NCBI RefSeq assembly: GCF_002234675.1
Contig: NC_019876.2
Location: forward strand, 25,206,250 to 25,270,249
Length of the DNA stretch: 64,000 nt
Source of the DNA: Oryzias latipes
Lineage: Eukaryota > Chordata > Actinopteri > Beloniformes > Adrianichthyidae
Reading direction: 5' to 3'
Shown: positions 56,804-64,000 of the stretch, piece after piece
Layout of the letters: each line of letters opens with the position of its first letter
Position numbering within the stretch: position 1 is the first letter of the stretch
Made by a program: the position numbers and the translations under genes
Notes under the pieces: model-generated
The model's input: the letters and a program-made list of their open reading frames with translations, nothing else
Database searches by the model: none
What the model was told of the DNA's origin: nothing

Positions 56804-59800
56804 TCTATGTGTGTGATTGGGTTGAAATATGTCTCACAACTGCAAAGAAAGCAATACTACTTATAATAAGACATCCTTGTACCTCAATTTTGACTGCCGG
56901 GTCAAATTGACCCGAACATCGTCTATGTTATATAAACATGCAAGGGGGGTTGCATATATGTGAGATGAACCATTTTCATAATATATGTTGATTACGCTAA
57001 TTAAGCCAAGCAGAAGTTTCATGCTGAAAAAATACTTTTAACTATTTTTTCTAGATGTTCAAACTTTAAAACGAGTCAATTTGACCCGGAACATAACATA
57101 AAAGTTTATAGGACTGTTCTATTAACATTAAAGGGCCTATATGATGCTAAGTCAATATTTTGAACTTTTAAGTGTATTGTAATGGTCATTGTTCGTGAAA
57201 AAAATTCCCAAACTGGAATTTTGATCCATTCACGCATTTCTGAGTATTCCTCTAAAAACCTGCTCTCTGGGCATCAGCCCCTCCCAGCTCAAGGAAGCAA
57301 GGGGGTCCTCACATTGTGACTTCACAAAGTGAGGAACCGCCCCTTCCAGGAAGAGTCTGCCAGCCCCGCCCCCAGGCTAACAAACACGCCCACTTTCTCT
57401 GTGGAGCTAGCGGTGATCGACTGAACCCTTTCCTTTTATATGCAAAATATCCTCATCCATCATTGCAAAAGTTCAGATGTTGTTTGTTTTTGTGGGTGAG
57501 AGGCAGAAACGCTGCCGAGGCCAACTCTGGGATGACGTCATCAAATGGGCGGTACCCACAAGGAGAGAAAGGCGGAGTTTCAGAGATCGAGTCATCTTAC
57601 TTCTAGGAAGGAAAATGAACTGCAAAAAGAACTCATATTTTAAAAAAATTGTTCTTTAGTTTGGCAAAGGTAATATATTATCATATATATGGATGTACTC
57701 TAAAAGACCTAAGAAAAGGAAGATAAAGGCCCTTTAAATCAATAAACCCCGATTCAGAATGAAATGGAAATACATCTGTCAGGTTTAGCTCTACTTTGAG
57801 TCATTTAGTGTGTTTCAGAGATTTAGCTTTTGTGTTTTATTCCGATTTCATCAGCAGATTTGACTGTAGTTTTATTACAACTTTGAAAGAAATCAGTTTG
57901 TGTGCTGAAGAGTTTACAGTCTTAAGTTTCTGTTTTCTTCTGCAGGACCCCAACAAGCGCTTTGGGGCCTCTCTGGGGGCCCTGTCTGGAGGTCGTGCGT
58001 ACATCGGCAGGATGGGTGTCGTCAATTTAAAGCTGGCTCTGACCGTGGCGATCCGCTTCTCAGCCACCAGGAGACAGTTTGGACCCAAAGACACGGAGGA
58101 GATTCCAGTGCTGGAGTACCAGCTACAGGTGGCTTTGATCAAACTGTCTGATTACTGAATTCCACAATACCTGGAGAAAATTGATCAGCCAATGAATGAA
58201 ACTCTGTACTGTACTAAACTGTAACAATACTGTACTATTGTAGAGCATTTATCGTATAAATTTTCTATATTTATTGATAAAGTACAGAAAATGTAATGAT
58301 GATGATAATAACTATAATAATGATTTAACCCTTCATGATAGAGCTGTGCTTCGACTCCCCTTAAACTCTGGTCCCACTATATTGTTTAATGTAGTGGGAC
58401 TCTTTCTCCCAAAACTTGAAGCAGATTACTTTGAAAGAGAATAATCTGGAGAGAATGAGTACACTTAGGTTTCCAAAACTCAAAGGAATTCTAGCTCTCA
58501 TGTTACTAAACATTCGGTCCAGTCAGCATTAAATAAAAGTCCGTTCCAGCTTGAAGGATCCTAGCAGACATCCTGAAGAGTCTCAGTCTTCAGGCTCCAG
58601 CTCAGACGTTGAGTCTCAGAGGAGAAAAGGCCACCAGAGCTGAGGATGTGGCTGCAGCTGATCACGGATCACGGCTTTTGGTTTCTCTGCAGCAATGGCG
58701 TCTCATGCCTTACCTGGCAGCAGCTTACGCTCTGGACTTCTTCACCAAATCTGTCTTCATGAACTTTGTAGAGTTCCAGATGGGACAGATGATGAAGGAC
58801 AAGAGTGACAGACAGGTGAGTGGACAAGCTGCACGTCTGGACGTCAGGCAAAGGTCATTGATGGATCAGAGGCTCACTCACGGCCTCTGCTTGGAGAAAC
58901 CAAGCGGCTTCAAGTGTCAGACTTTGCTGGTTTCGTCCACAGGACGAGTTGGGTCGGGAGATCCACGCCATCACCAGTTCCTGTAAACCTCTGGGCTCCT
59001 GGACGGCTCAGAGGGGGATCCAGGAGTGCAGGGAGGCCTGCGGAGGACACGGATACCTCGCCAGTCAGCTTCAGCGCACATGCTCAGACTGTGAGCGGGC
59101 CTGAGACCTGACTGCTGTTCTTGTGCGTTTCAGTGAACCGACTCGGCAGTCTGCGTGACGACAACGACCCAAACTGCACCTATGAGGGAGACAACAACGT
59201 GTTGCTGCAACAGACCAGCAACTACCTGCTTAGCTGTTTCCAGGCCAAACGGCACAGTCAGTGTCCATCTCACTCTGTGATGAGCTTTGAAGTTTCCGGG
59301 TTTTTCTCTGAATATTTCCTTCAGTCACTTTGACTCTAACACTGCAGACAGAAAGGTGGCAGCAGAGGCTGAGGCTGCAGCTGCAGCAACCATCAGTGAG
59401 GATCTCTGCTTCTCCATAACACCTCTGTGTTTGTCTGCTTTCAGACGCCGTTCACTTTCAGTCTCCTCTTCACTCTGTGGACTTTCTGGACGATTATCAG
59501 AACATCCTGAAGACCAGATTCACAGCAGAAACAATGGAGGAGTGTCTGAACTTAAAAGGTCTTCATGTAAAACTAATCACATTTATTAGACAAATGCAGT
59601 TTTTTATGGGAACGAAGAGTTTTCCTCAAAGCAGAGTTTAGTTTATCAAAACATATTTTTACCTAAAGAGGCAAGGCAAATTTATCTGTATAGCACAATT
59701 CGTACACAAAGTAATTCAAAGTGCTTCACAAAACAGAAAAATGCATTAAAATCACGATACATCATAGAAATAATCAACGTAAAATTTACTTTAAAAGAAA

Positions 59801-62800
59801 AGAAAAAATTTGAAAATTGATTTAAAAATAAAGGAAGGAAAGAAAAGTGCAGATAGGTATGAGGGGCCGTATAAGACATTATTTATTCTGAACCATTCAC
59901 ATTCATACATTCTTGCTCTCACAGTCATATATACTCTCTTTCGCATACATATGTTCTCTCTTGCACATACATATATACTCTATTTCGCATACATATATTC
60001 TCTTAAGCATACATATATTCTCACTTGCACATGCATGTATTCTCACTTGCACATCCATATATTCTCTCTTTCGCATGCATATATATTACATTACACATAC
60101 ATACATTCTCACTCTCATTGTCACTCTTAAAAAAGAATATATGTATGTGAAAGGCAAGTATATATGTGCGTGTGAGGAAGAGTATATATGTGCGTGTGAG
60201 AGAGGAGTATGCATGAAACGGAATTGACTTTGTATGAAAAGGAAGGCACTTTGCATGAAAAGGAAGGCAGATGATTTCTCGTGCTCTGATTGGACGAGAG
60301 GCCGCCAACTCCTATTTTGAACAGAGGCTAACATGAACTAGCAAGAAGGAGCCACGGTACATATCGCCGTACTTGCTCACTCTTCCAGAAGGATGTTGTT
60401 TCCATTCCTTATGTAGTTTCTTTTTGGAATAATTTAGTTTATCATTTAGAATGGAAACAAGATTTGGAATTTACCAGCAAAATACTTTTTAACCAATAAA
60501 GTGAAAGAAATCTCATTCAAACTAATCCATAAATTCTATCCATCCAAACTACAACTGCAAAGGTTCAAAAAAAGATATTGATGTTGCCTGCTCTCTTTGT
60601 CAAGAACACCCTGAAGATGCTGTACATTTATTTTGGTCATGTCCGTTTTCCACTACTTTCTGGTCTAAAGTTTGTCATTTCATTTCCGCCCACATTGACC
60701 CTGACTTTCGCCTGTACTTAGAAAATGTTAAGTTTCGCATCACCCACTGTCCATCTCATAAAAAAGAACAGTTGTACTTCATTAACCTTTTGTTGTTTTT
60801 ATGCAAATGGCACATTCATAAATCAAAAGTTACGAATCATACTCCTCATTTCTCAATCTTTATCAATGAGTTCAAACAATACATTAAGACAAAAAGAAAC
60901 TGATAATAAGAACGCCATCAAAATATTAGATCTGTGTGTTAGTTTCACAATATCTGCATAAAATGTATTAACCCCTTGGCTTGTTCCTTCGTTGTTGTTG
61001 TTCACTGTTTAACATTGTTCTGTATTGAATTTTTACATTCAATAAAGTTTGAAAAAAAAAAAGGAGCCACGGGGGTACTGCACCAGGCCATCAGAACCTT
61101 AAGAAATATTTTATCTTCACCTAACCATTGCCTTTTTTAAGACATGACAGCTGGTTTTCCCACATTTATATGAAGTTATGGATCGAAAACAAAAGGAATT
61201 TGTTTTAATGTAAATGCGTGTTCCGGCGTCTACAGGAAGTGTCGCCCATAATTCATGCAAAGGCTCATGGGGGCTAGGAATAAGGTGGATACGGGTTTTC
61301 TGTTTCGGTGGCGCTTCTATTGCCATTATTGGCATTTGAGACATTCCTTTGTGCCTCTAGAGATGCAGACAGATTTGTGACCACTTAAGGTGAAGATAAA
61401 ATATTTCTTAAGGTTCCGATGGCCTGCTGCAGGACCCCCGTGGCTCCTTCTTGCTGGTTCATGTTAGCGTCTGTTCAAAATGGGAGGTGGCGGCCTCTCG
61501 TCCAATCAGAGCACGAGAAATCATCTGCCTTCCTTTTCATGCAAAGTGCCTTCCTTTTCATGCAAAGTCACTTCCGTTTCATGCATACTCCTCTCTCACA
61601 CGCACATATATACTCTTCCTCACACGCACATATATACTTGCCTTTCACATACATATATTCTCTTTTAAGAGTGACAATGAGAGTGAGAATGTATGTATGT
61701 GTAAAGTAATATATATGCATGCGATAGAGAGTATATGAATGTGCAAGTGAGTATATATGTATGTGCAAGAGAGAATATATGTATGCGAAGGAGAGTATAT
61801 ATGACTGTGAGAGCAAGAATGTATGAATGTGAATGGTTCAGAATAAATAATGTCTTATACGGCCCCTCATAGATAAGACCTTTCAGTCATATACACGGCT
61901 AAACAGAAATGTTTTAAGTCTAGATTTGAACATGAACACAGAAGAGGCCTGTCTTACGACTTCAGGGAGGCTGTTCCAGATTTTAGCTGCAGAATATTAA
62001 AACGCTGATTCCCCTTGTTTAGTTCTGACTCTGGGCATAAACAGGAGGCCGGCCCCTGAGGTCCTCAGAGTACGAGATGGTTCATATGGCACTAACATGT
62101 CAGAGATGTACTTTGGTGCTCGGCCATGGAGAGACTTGTACACAAGCAGAGCTGCTTTGAAGTATATTCTTTGAGGTACAGGAAGCCAGTGCAGAGACCT
62201 GAGCACAGGACTAATGAGATCATACTACCTGGTTCTGGTCAGGACTCGAGCAGCAGCATTCTGGATGTACTGAAGCTGTTTTACAGCTCGTTTGGAGAGG
62301 CCGGTGAGCAGGCCGTTACAGTAGTCTAACCTACTGGAGACAAATGCATGAAGAAGTATCTCCAGGTCTGGCTTTGACACTATGGTTTTGATTTTGGCAA
62401 TGTTTTTCAGATGGTAAAATGCCGCTGATTTTACTGACCTAATATGACTGTTAAGGTCAGAGTCCATGATTACCCCTAGATTTCTGACTTGATTTGAGGG
62501 TTTAAGAGACAGAGAATGAGAGTGAGAATGAGTCCAACAGATGAGAAGCAGAAGAAGCAAGAAGCTCCTTTGACGTCTTTGTCTCTGCAGTGTCTCTACT
62601 GCAGTCTAACAGCGCCCTCGTCTGTCTCCTCAGTGCCTCTGGATGCCTATAAGTGGCTGGTTTGTTTCCTGATGGAGGAGAGTCAGAAGAGGCTGGAGCA
62701 GGAGAGAGCTGCAGGCAGAGACGACTTTGAGGCTCGGAACAACAGCCAGGTAGGAAAAGCAGCTTCATTTCAAACTAAAACTCCCACAGAACGTGATGGA

Positions 62801-63754
62801 TTCTCCAAAAATGTACTGGGAATTGTGGGAAAAATGGGAAAAAATACATTAAAGATTAGTCACTGTATTGTTTTTCCAATCTGTAAAAATGTAAAGCACA
62901 CATAGTGAAGATGAACACAGAAAAGAAGACTTGGAGCCGCGATCACTATGTTGAACCTGAGTGTCTCCTTGTGAAAATTATCTTATCATGAGATGTTTGT
63001 TTTTTATTAATGTTTCCCGTTTTCCAGTTTTTCAGTGGGTTTTTTTTTCAACATGGTCTAATTATTGGTTTCCAGCAAAGATGACATTATATATCATTAA
63101 TATGACTGAAATGGAGCTGGGAGCTGGACAGATGCAGGAGGATGGAAAAGCTCTGCATTCAGTTTGTTAGAGAAACATGTAACAATAATTTCAGAGAAAC
63201 AGCTTCATAGAAACCATAATCTGGTCATGAAAACCTCTTGAATTATCCTTTAATATTTGATGAAATTAGTCGTCTTTGTCCAGGTTTACTTCTGCAGGTC
63301 TCTGGCCATCGCCTTCATGGAGCACTGCTGTCTGCAGAACTGTCAGCAGCTGATCTCAGATCAGGACACGCCGGCTGCTCTCAGAGCCGTTCTCAGCAAG
63401 CTCTTCTCCCTGTATGGACTGTGGAGCCTCAGCAGCCACATGGCCACACTGTACCAGGGTATGTTGAGAAGGAGGCGGTCTGCTGGAGGCAGAGCTGGTA
63501 ACACAAAGGTGATCTGTGTGCAGGCGGATATGTGAATGGAAGGAGGCCTGCAGAGCTGCTGCAGACAGCAATCCTGGCTCTCTGCTCCCAGGTACACAAA
63601 GACATCCACCCACAGAGCAATGACTGTACGGCTGATGATGCTGATGCTGAATCTGTTTGTGGCTCAGCTGAAGGATGACGCCGTTGCTCTGGTGGACGTC
63701 TTGGCTCCGCCCGACTTCATCCTCAACTCTCCTATTGGTAAAGCAGACGGACAG
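45712..63754 (+). CDS. acox3: Peroxisomal acyl-CoA oxidase 3 (pristanoyl-CoA oxidase), 17 exons, 3' end outside window
   Basis: Exons: 45712-45831, 46925-47022, 47095-47230, 51187-51261, 51931-52020, 52103-52246, 54465-54553, 54790-54886, 57946-58128, 58693-58815, 58943-59063, 59134-59256, 59445-59558, 62634-62749, 63284-63458, 63524-63591, 63668-63754. All junctions are GT-AG and phases agree, giving 653 codons with no stop; family members have about 700, so about 50 residues and the peroxisomal signal lie beyond. The enzyme uses FAD to oxidise methyl-branched acyl-CoAs (such as pristanoyl-CoA) to enoyl-CoAs, making hydrogen peroxide in peroxisomes. Hallmarks are [60 protein letters not shown] and [19 protein letters not shown], whose TYEGD glutamate is the catalytic base in this family. 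Start choice: the ATG at 45712 follows a good acceptor (TTTTGATTGCAG, 45657-45668) and gives the short leader usual before [16 protein letters not shown]. An in-frame ATG at 45616 is possible. Confidence 0.95.
45921..46218. mobile_element. Miniature inverted-repeat element in acox3 intron 1
   Basis: AAAGACCCACTCTGA at the left is inverted at the right end (complement AAAGTTCCACTCTGA). The internal TTCTGAGTATTTCTTTAT motif also occurs near 9155 and 25725, so related copies are dispersed. Confidence 0.5.
46604..46856. mobile_element. Palindromic MITE in acox3 intron 1
   Basis: Ends CATAGACCATAAAAACAA and the complement of CATAGACTGTAAAAACAA (16 of 18 match). The interior is also partly palindromic (GTTGAAACCAGT near 46648 against ACTGGTTTCAAC near 46752). 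The adjoining motif GTCCCACTA...TTGTTTAATGT recurs at 58372-58395. Confidence 0.65.
46925..47022 (+). CDS. acox3: acox3 coding exon 2
   Basis: Reads [20 protein letters not shown] and then [11 protein letters not shown]. Flanked by TTCATGCAG and GTGACC; ends in phase 2. Confidence 0.95.
47095..47230 (+). CDS. acox3: acox3 coding exon 3
   Basis: Reads [20 protein letters not shown] and then [19 protein letters not shown]. Acceptor AAATCTCCAG, donor GTGAGT. Confidence 0.95.
47510..48540 (-). mobile_element. Antisense remnant of a LINE reverse-transcriptase ORF (RTE/Rex-like)
   Basis: The minus strand reads [20 protein letters not shown], then [20 protein letters not shown] and [10 protein letters not shown], a pattern of the linker between endonuclease and reverse transcriptase in teleost RTE-type LINEs. 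Further upstream (48200-47940) come degenerate frames such as [19 protein letters not shown]. Many stops and no recognisable RT core: an old relic in acox3 intron 3. Confidence 0.5.
48544..48597 (+). repeat. Hairpin junction at the 5' end of a truncated LINE insertion
   Basis: Bases 48553-48573 and 48577-48597 are perfect 21-bp inverted repeats separated by only three bases (CCT). The left half lies in the 37-bp target duplication (48544-48580, repeated at 49638-49674). The outer 17 bp of the right half (48581-48597) lie between the target and the LINE and appear to be an inverted copy of the target. Confidence 0.85.
48598..49637 (+). mobile_element. 5'-truncated L1-like LINE, 3' UTR only, in acox3 intron 3
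   Basis: Sense-strand copy of the same LINE family as 32426-39418: starts CTCCCTGGACCAACCGTGGG (matching the complement of about 33486) and ends GTTGGACAGGACAAGGT followed by poly-A (49624-49638). A perfect 37-bp direct repeat flanks it, longer than most L1 target duplications. It inserted in the transcribed orientation of acox3 and contributes AATAAA near 49470 and a poly-A run. Confidence 0.88.
49802..50818. mobile_element. Non-autonomous hAT transposon with long internal inverted repeats
   Basis: The element (49810-50810) begins CAGGGGTCGGCAACC and ends with its exact complement GGTTGCCGACCCCTG. An identical 8-bp duplication GTCTAGGC lies on each side (49802-49809, 50811-50818), the hAT signature. 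About 49951-50131 and 50212-50375 form imperfect inverted arms (for example GGCGCTGCTGGCTCCATACG against the complement of CGTACGGAGCCAGCAGCGCC). No transposase; short frames within are unconvincing. Confidence 0.92.
51187..51261 (+). CDS. acox3: acox3 coding exon 4
   Basis: 25 codons: [25 protein letters not shown]. Acceptor TCATTTCAG, donor GTAAGA. The preceding intron of 3.96 kb is the largest and holds three mobile elements. Confidence 0.93.
51931..52020 (+). CDS. acox3: acox3 coding exon 5 (FAD/substrate region)
   Basis: 30 codons beginning [20 protein letters not shown], the best-known acyl-CoA oxidase motif. Acceptor GTTCTCAG, donor GTCAGC. Confidence 0.96.
52103..52246 (+). CDS. acox3: acox3 coding exon 6
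   Basis: 48 codons including [20 protein letters not shown] and [10 protein letters not shown]. Acceptor TGGTGTAG, donor GTAAGT. Confidence 0.96.
52270..52549 (+). mobile_element. tRNA-derived SINE in acox3 intron 6
   Basis: Same family as 212-444: box A-like TTTAGCTTGTGCTGG, box B GGTTCGAATCC (about 52341-52351) and tail GGAAGGGCATCCGGCGTAAA. Flanked by the 13-bp repeat TGTAATGATGGTT (52270-52282, 52537-52549). Box B is closer to the tRNA consensus than in the first copy. Confidence 0.82.
52735..53240. repeat. Diverged relative of part of repeat unit R in acox3 intron 6
   Basis: Stretches such as TAAAAATAACAGTCAATACCAG followed by AAATGCTTCTTCATTTTCAAAATGAA parallel the AAAATAAAAGTCAAAACCAG segment of unit R (about 17897 and 43760). 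A weaker repeat of the same kind follows at about 53020-53110. Beyond, 53240-53500 is GC-rich and unassigned. Confidence 0.4.
53832..54034. mobile_element. piggyBac-type MITE
   Basis: A 195-bp element (53836-54030) starts CCCTTGTGCTATCCTAG and ends with the complement CTAAGATAGCACAAGGG. TTAA lies on each side (53832-53835, 54031-54034). CCC ends with TTAA duplications are diagnostic of piggyBac superfamily elements. Confidence 0.85.
54465..54553 (+). CDS. acox3: acox3 coding exon 7
   Basis: Reads [20 protein letters not shown] and KLGHNGLDN(G). Acceptor TGTGCTGCAG, donor GTCAGT, phase 2. Confidence 0.96.
54790..54886 (+). CDS. acox3: acox3 coding exon 8
   Basis: Reads [32 protein letters not shown]. 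Acceptor TCATACCAG, donor GTCAGA. Confidence 0.96.
55905..56325 (+). mobile_element. Retroposon 3' tail with (TTGAA)n end
   Basis: Contains GAGGTTTCTTATTTTTTTCC, GGAGTTTTTCCTTACCGC and TGGGCTGTACAAATAAAATG, then the tail GAATTGAATTGAATTAGATT. This block is widespread in fish genomes and looks like the 3' end of a LINE or SINE. Nested in the piggyBac remnant. Confidence 0.45.
56345..56608 (-). pseudogene. piggyBac transposase N-terminal relic
   Basis: The minus strand starts [17 protein letters not shown] at 56608 and after a frame break continues [28 protein letters not shown], as in the acidic N-terminus of PGBD4-like transposases. Catalytic DDD domain absent. Confidence 0.5.
56768..56813 (+). 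repeat. (GT)n microsatellite
   Basis: Interrupted GT repeat with TTTG and CTAT breaks. Confidence 0.85.
57128..57737. mobile_element. Inverted-repeat DNA element in acox3 intron 8
   Basis: Left end TTAAAGGGCCTATAT; right end is the complement of TTAAAGGGCCTTTAT. The interior is GC-rich in the middle (57290-57600) and carries only chance frames. The end sequence occurs widely in teleosts; superfamily not fixed here because the target duplication is unclear. Confidence 0.6.
57946..58128 (+). CDS. acox3: acox3 coding exon 9
   Basis: 61 codons, [20 protein letters not shown] through [20 protein letters not shown] and EYQLQ. Acceptor TTCTTCTGCAG, donor GTGGCT. Confidence 0.97.
58693..58815 (+). 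CDS. acox3: acox3 coding exon 10
   Basis: 41 codons, [20 protein letters not shown] to DKSDRQ. Acceptor TTTCTCTGCAG, donor GTGAGT. Confidence 0.97.
58943..59063 (+). CDS. acox3: acox3 coding exon 11
   Basis: Reads [40 protein letters not shown]. The CGGHGY motif contacts substrate and flavin in the family. Donor GTCAGC, phase 1. Confidence 0.97.
59134..59256 (+). CDS. acox3: acox3 coding exon 12 (catalytic glutamate)
   Basis: Reads (M)[40 protein letters not shown]. The Glu in CTYEGDN is the catalytic base of acyl-CoA oxidases. Acceptor GCGTTTCAG, donor GTCAGT. Confidence 0.97.
59445..59558 (+). CDS. acox3: acox3 coding exon 13
   Basis: Reads [37 protein letters not shown]. Acceptor TGCTTTCAG. 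The donor GTCTTC is weak, but phase and conservation support it. Confidence 0.9.
59859..61870. mobile_element. 2-kb fold-back element with ~500-bp inverted arms
   Basis: Ends ATGAGGGGCCGTATAAGACA and the complement of the same. The left arm (59859-60357 plus 61073-61128, interrupted by an L1-like insertion) pairs with the right arm (61385-61870) around a loop of about 255 bp. The arms contain tandem variants of CATACATATATTCTC. Flanks AGATAGGT (59851-59858) and AGATAAGA (61871-61878) match at 6 of 8 positions, perhaps an aged 8-bp duplication. No transposase is encoded. Confidence 0.8.
60346..61072 (+). mobile_element. 5'-truncated L1-like LINE inside the fold-back element
   Basis: The insert (60358-61060) reads [40 protein letters not shown] and [20 protein letters not shown], the C-terminal zinc-knuckle region of L1/Tx1-type ORF2, and then stops. 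It ends in ATTCAATAAAGTTTG plus poly-A, and AAGGAGCCACGG flanks it on both sides (60346-60357, 61061-61072). It is a different family from the LINE at 32426-39418. Confidence 0.85.
62634..62749 (+). CDS. acox3: acox3 coding exon 14
   Basis: Reads (V)[38 protein letters not shown]. Acceptor GTCTCCTCAG, donor GTAGGA. Confidence 0.96.
63284..63458 (+). CDS. acox3: acox3 coding exon 15
   Basis: Reads [20 protein letters not shown], then [20 protein letters not shown] and ATLYQ. Acceptor TTTGTCCAG, donor GTATGT, phase 1. Confidence 0.96.
63524..63591 (+). CDS. acox3: acox3 coding exon 16
   Basis: Reads (G)[22 protein letters not shown]. Acceptor TGTGTGCAG, donor GTACAC. Confidence 0.95.
63668..63754 (+). 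CDS. acox3: acox3 coding exon 17 (last in window)
   Basis: 29 codons, [20 protein letters not shown] to GKADGQ. Acceptor TGGCTCAG, donor GTGAGA. The family continues with about 45-50 more residues ending in a peroxisomal C-terminal signal, not contained here; 63755-64000 is the start of the next intron. Confidence 0.96.
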
Positions 63755-64000
63755 GTGAGAGCATCACCAGGAGCCGACTGCACTGAAAATCTTTTCATAC
63801 CATGTTTCATGTTTCAGCAGAAACGGCTGTTCTTAATGAAGAAGTGTCTCTCCTGTTTGCAGTTCATGGTTTTGACTTGTTCTTTATCAGTCCTGATGTT
63901 TCTGGATGATCCAGGCTCCATTTCTCCAAGTTCAGCAGGAAGTTTCTAGTTTAGCGTGGTTCTTTACAGGAGTAATGATTCAAGGCTTTCCTGCAGTTTC

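Larger units (their letters stand above)
55320..57120 (-). mobile_element. piggyBac transposon remnant in acox3 intron 8
   Basis: The left end reads TTAA (55320-55323) then CCCTCCTGTTATGTTC, a terminus common in teleosts. The matching right terminus was not found. The palindrome GGGTCAATTTGACCC or variants occur near 55373, 56896 and 57075. It contains a transposase N-terminal relic, a retroposon tail and a GT microsatellite. Confidence 0.6.
59667..62508 (-). mobile_element. L2-type LINE remnant, split by a fold-back element
   Basis: The minus strand of 61871-62508 reads [89 protein letters not shown] and [20 protein letters not shown], the C-terminal domain after RT in L2/CR1-like ORF2. Its 3' UTR (GGCAAGGCAAATTTATCTGT and TCAAAGTGCTTCACAAAACA) lies on the far side of the insertion at 59667-59858. 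Confidence 0.75.

Noticed and set aside
57796-57945. N-terminal extension of acox3 exon 9
   Set aside because: The frame is open upstream of 57946, but a clear TTCTTCTGCAG acceptor, phase match with exon 8 and family conservation place the exon start at 57946.
59913-60230. Frames rich in SHTYIL / YIYSL repeats
   Set aside because: Produced by CATACATATATTCTC-type tandem repeats in the arms of the fold-back element; mirrored on the other arm and strand.
1-64000. CRISPR arrays, operons, ribosome binding sites, prokaryotic attachment sites
   Set aside because: The window is vertebrate nuclear DNA with spliced genes and retroposons; no such structures were seen.

Overview
This is eukaryotic nuclear DNA, almost certainly from a teleost fish. 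It holds a multi-exon vertebrate gene with GT-AG introns, tRNA-derived SINEs, and many fish-type transposons (PIF/Harbinger, hAT, piggyBac, Ty3/gypsy, L1-, L2- and RTE-like LINEs). A percomorph such as a medaka relative is my guess; the sequence alone does not fix the species.

Left part (1-9 kb) is a transposon graveyard: a young SINE with a perfect 18-bp target duplication, a solo LTR inserted into a Harbinger-type element, an antisense Harbinger transposase remnant, an eight-exon hAT (ZBED-like) transposase with only two apparent frameshifts, and a gutted Ty3/gypsy element (gag joined to a scrap of pol).

Middle part (9-45.6 kb) is a segmental duplication. Copy A1 (9056-19412) and copy A2 (25625-43187) each carry the same intronless 785-residue coiled-coil gene of unknown function, with its upstream region. 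The first ~5.7 kb of the two copies looks identical apart from a poly-C length difference, while the distal parts differ by several percent, as expected for gene conversion or a second recent exchange. Copy A2 is split by a ~7 kb L1-like LINE with an intact 1247-residue ORF2; copy A1 keeps the empty target site. Between the copies lies a second Harbinger copy carrying an inserted inverted-repeat transposon, which itself carries a solo LTR. The last ~2.1 kb of the duplicated segment is repeated again in tandem (41400-43526, 43527-45597), so sequence directly upstream of the next gene is present twice.

Right part (45.6-64 kb) is the plus-strand gene for peroxisomal acyl-CoA oxidase 3 (acox3). 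Seventeen coding exons give 653 codons in one continuous frame; the final exon(s) lie beyond the window. Its introns are swollen by mobile DNA: a 5'-truncated LINE tail with a hairpin-like 5' junction, a hAT element with a perfect 8-bp target duplication, a SINE, two piggyBac-type elements, small inverted-repeat elements, and a 2-kb fold-back element nested in an L2 remnant and itself hit by an L1-like insertion.

Only three host-type protein genes are supported: the two copies of the coiled-coil gene and acox3. All other coding stretches are transposon genes or their remains. All statements come from reading the sequence by eye; family assignments rest on recognised motifs and not on searches.
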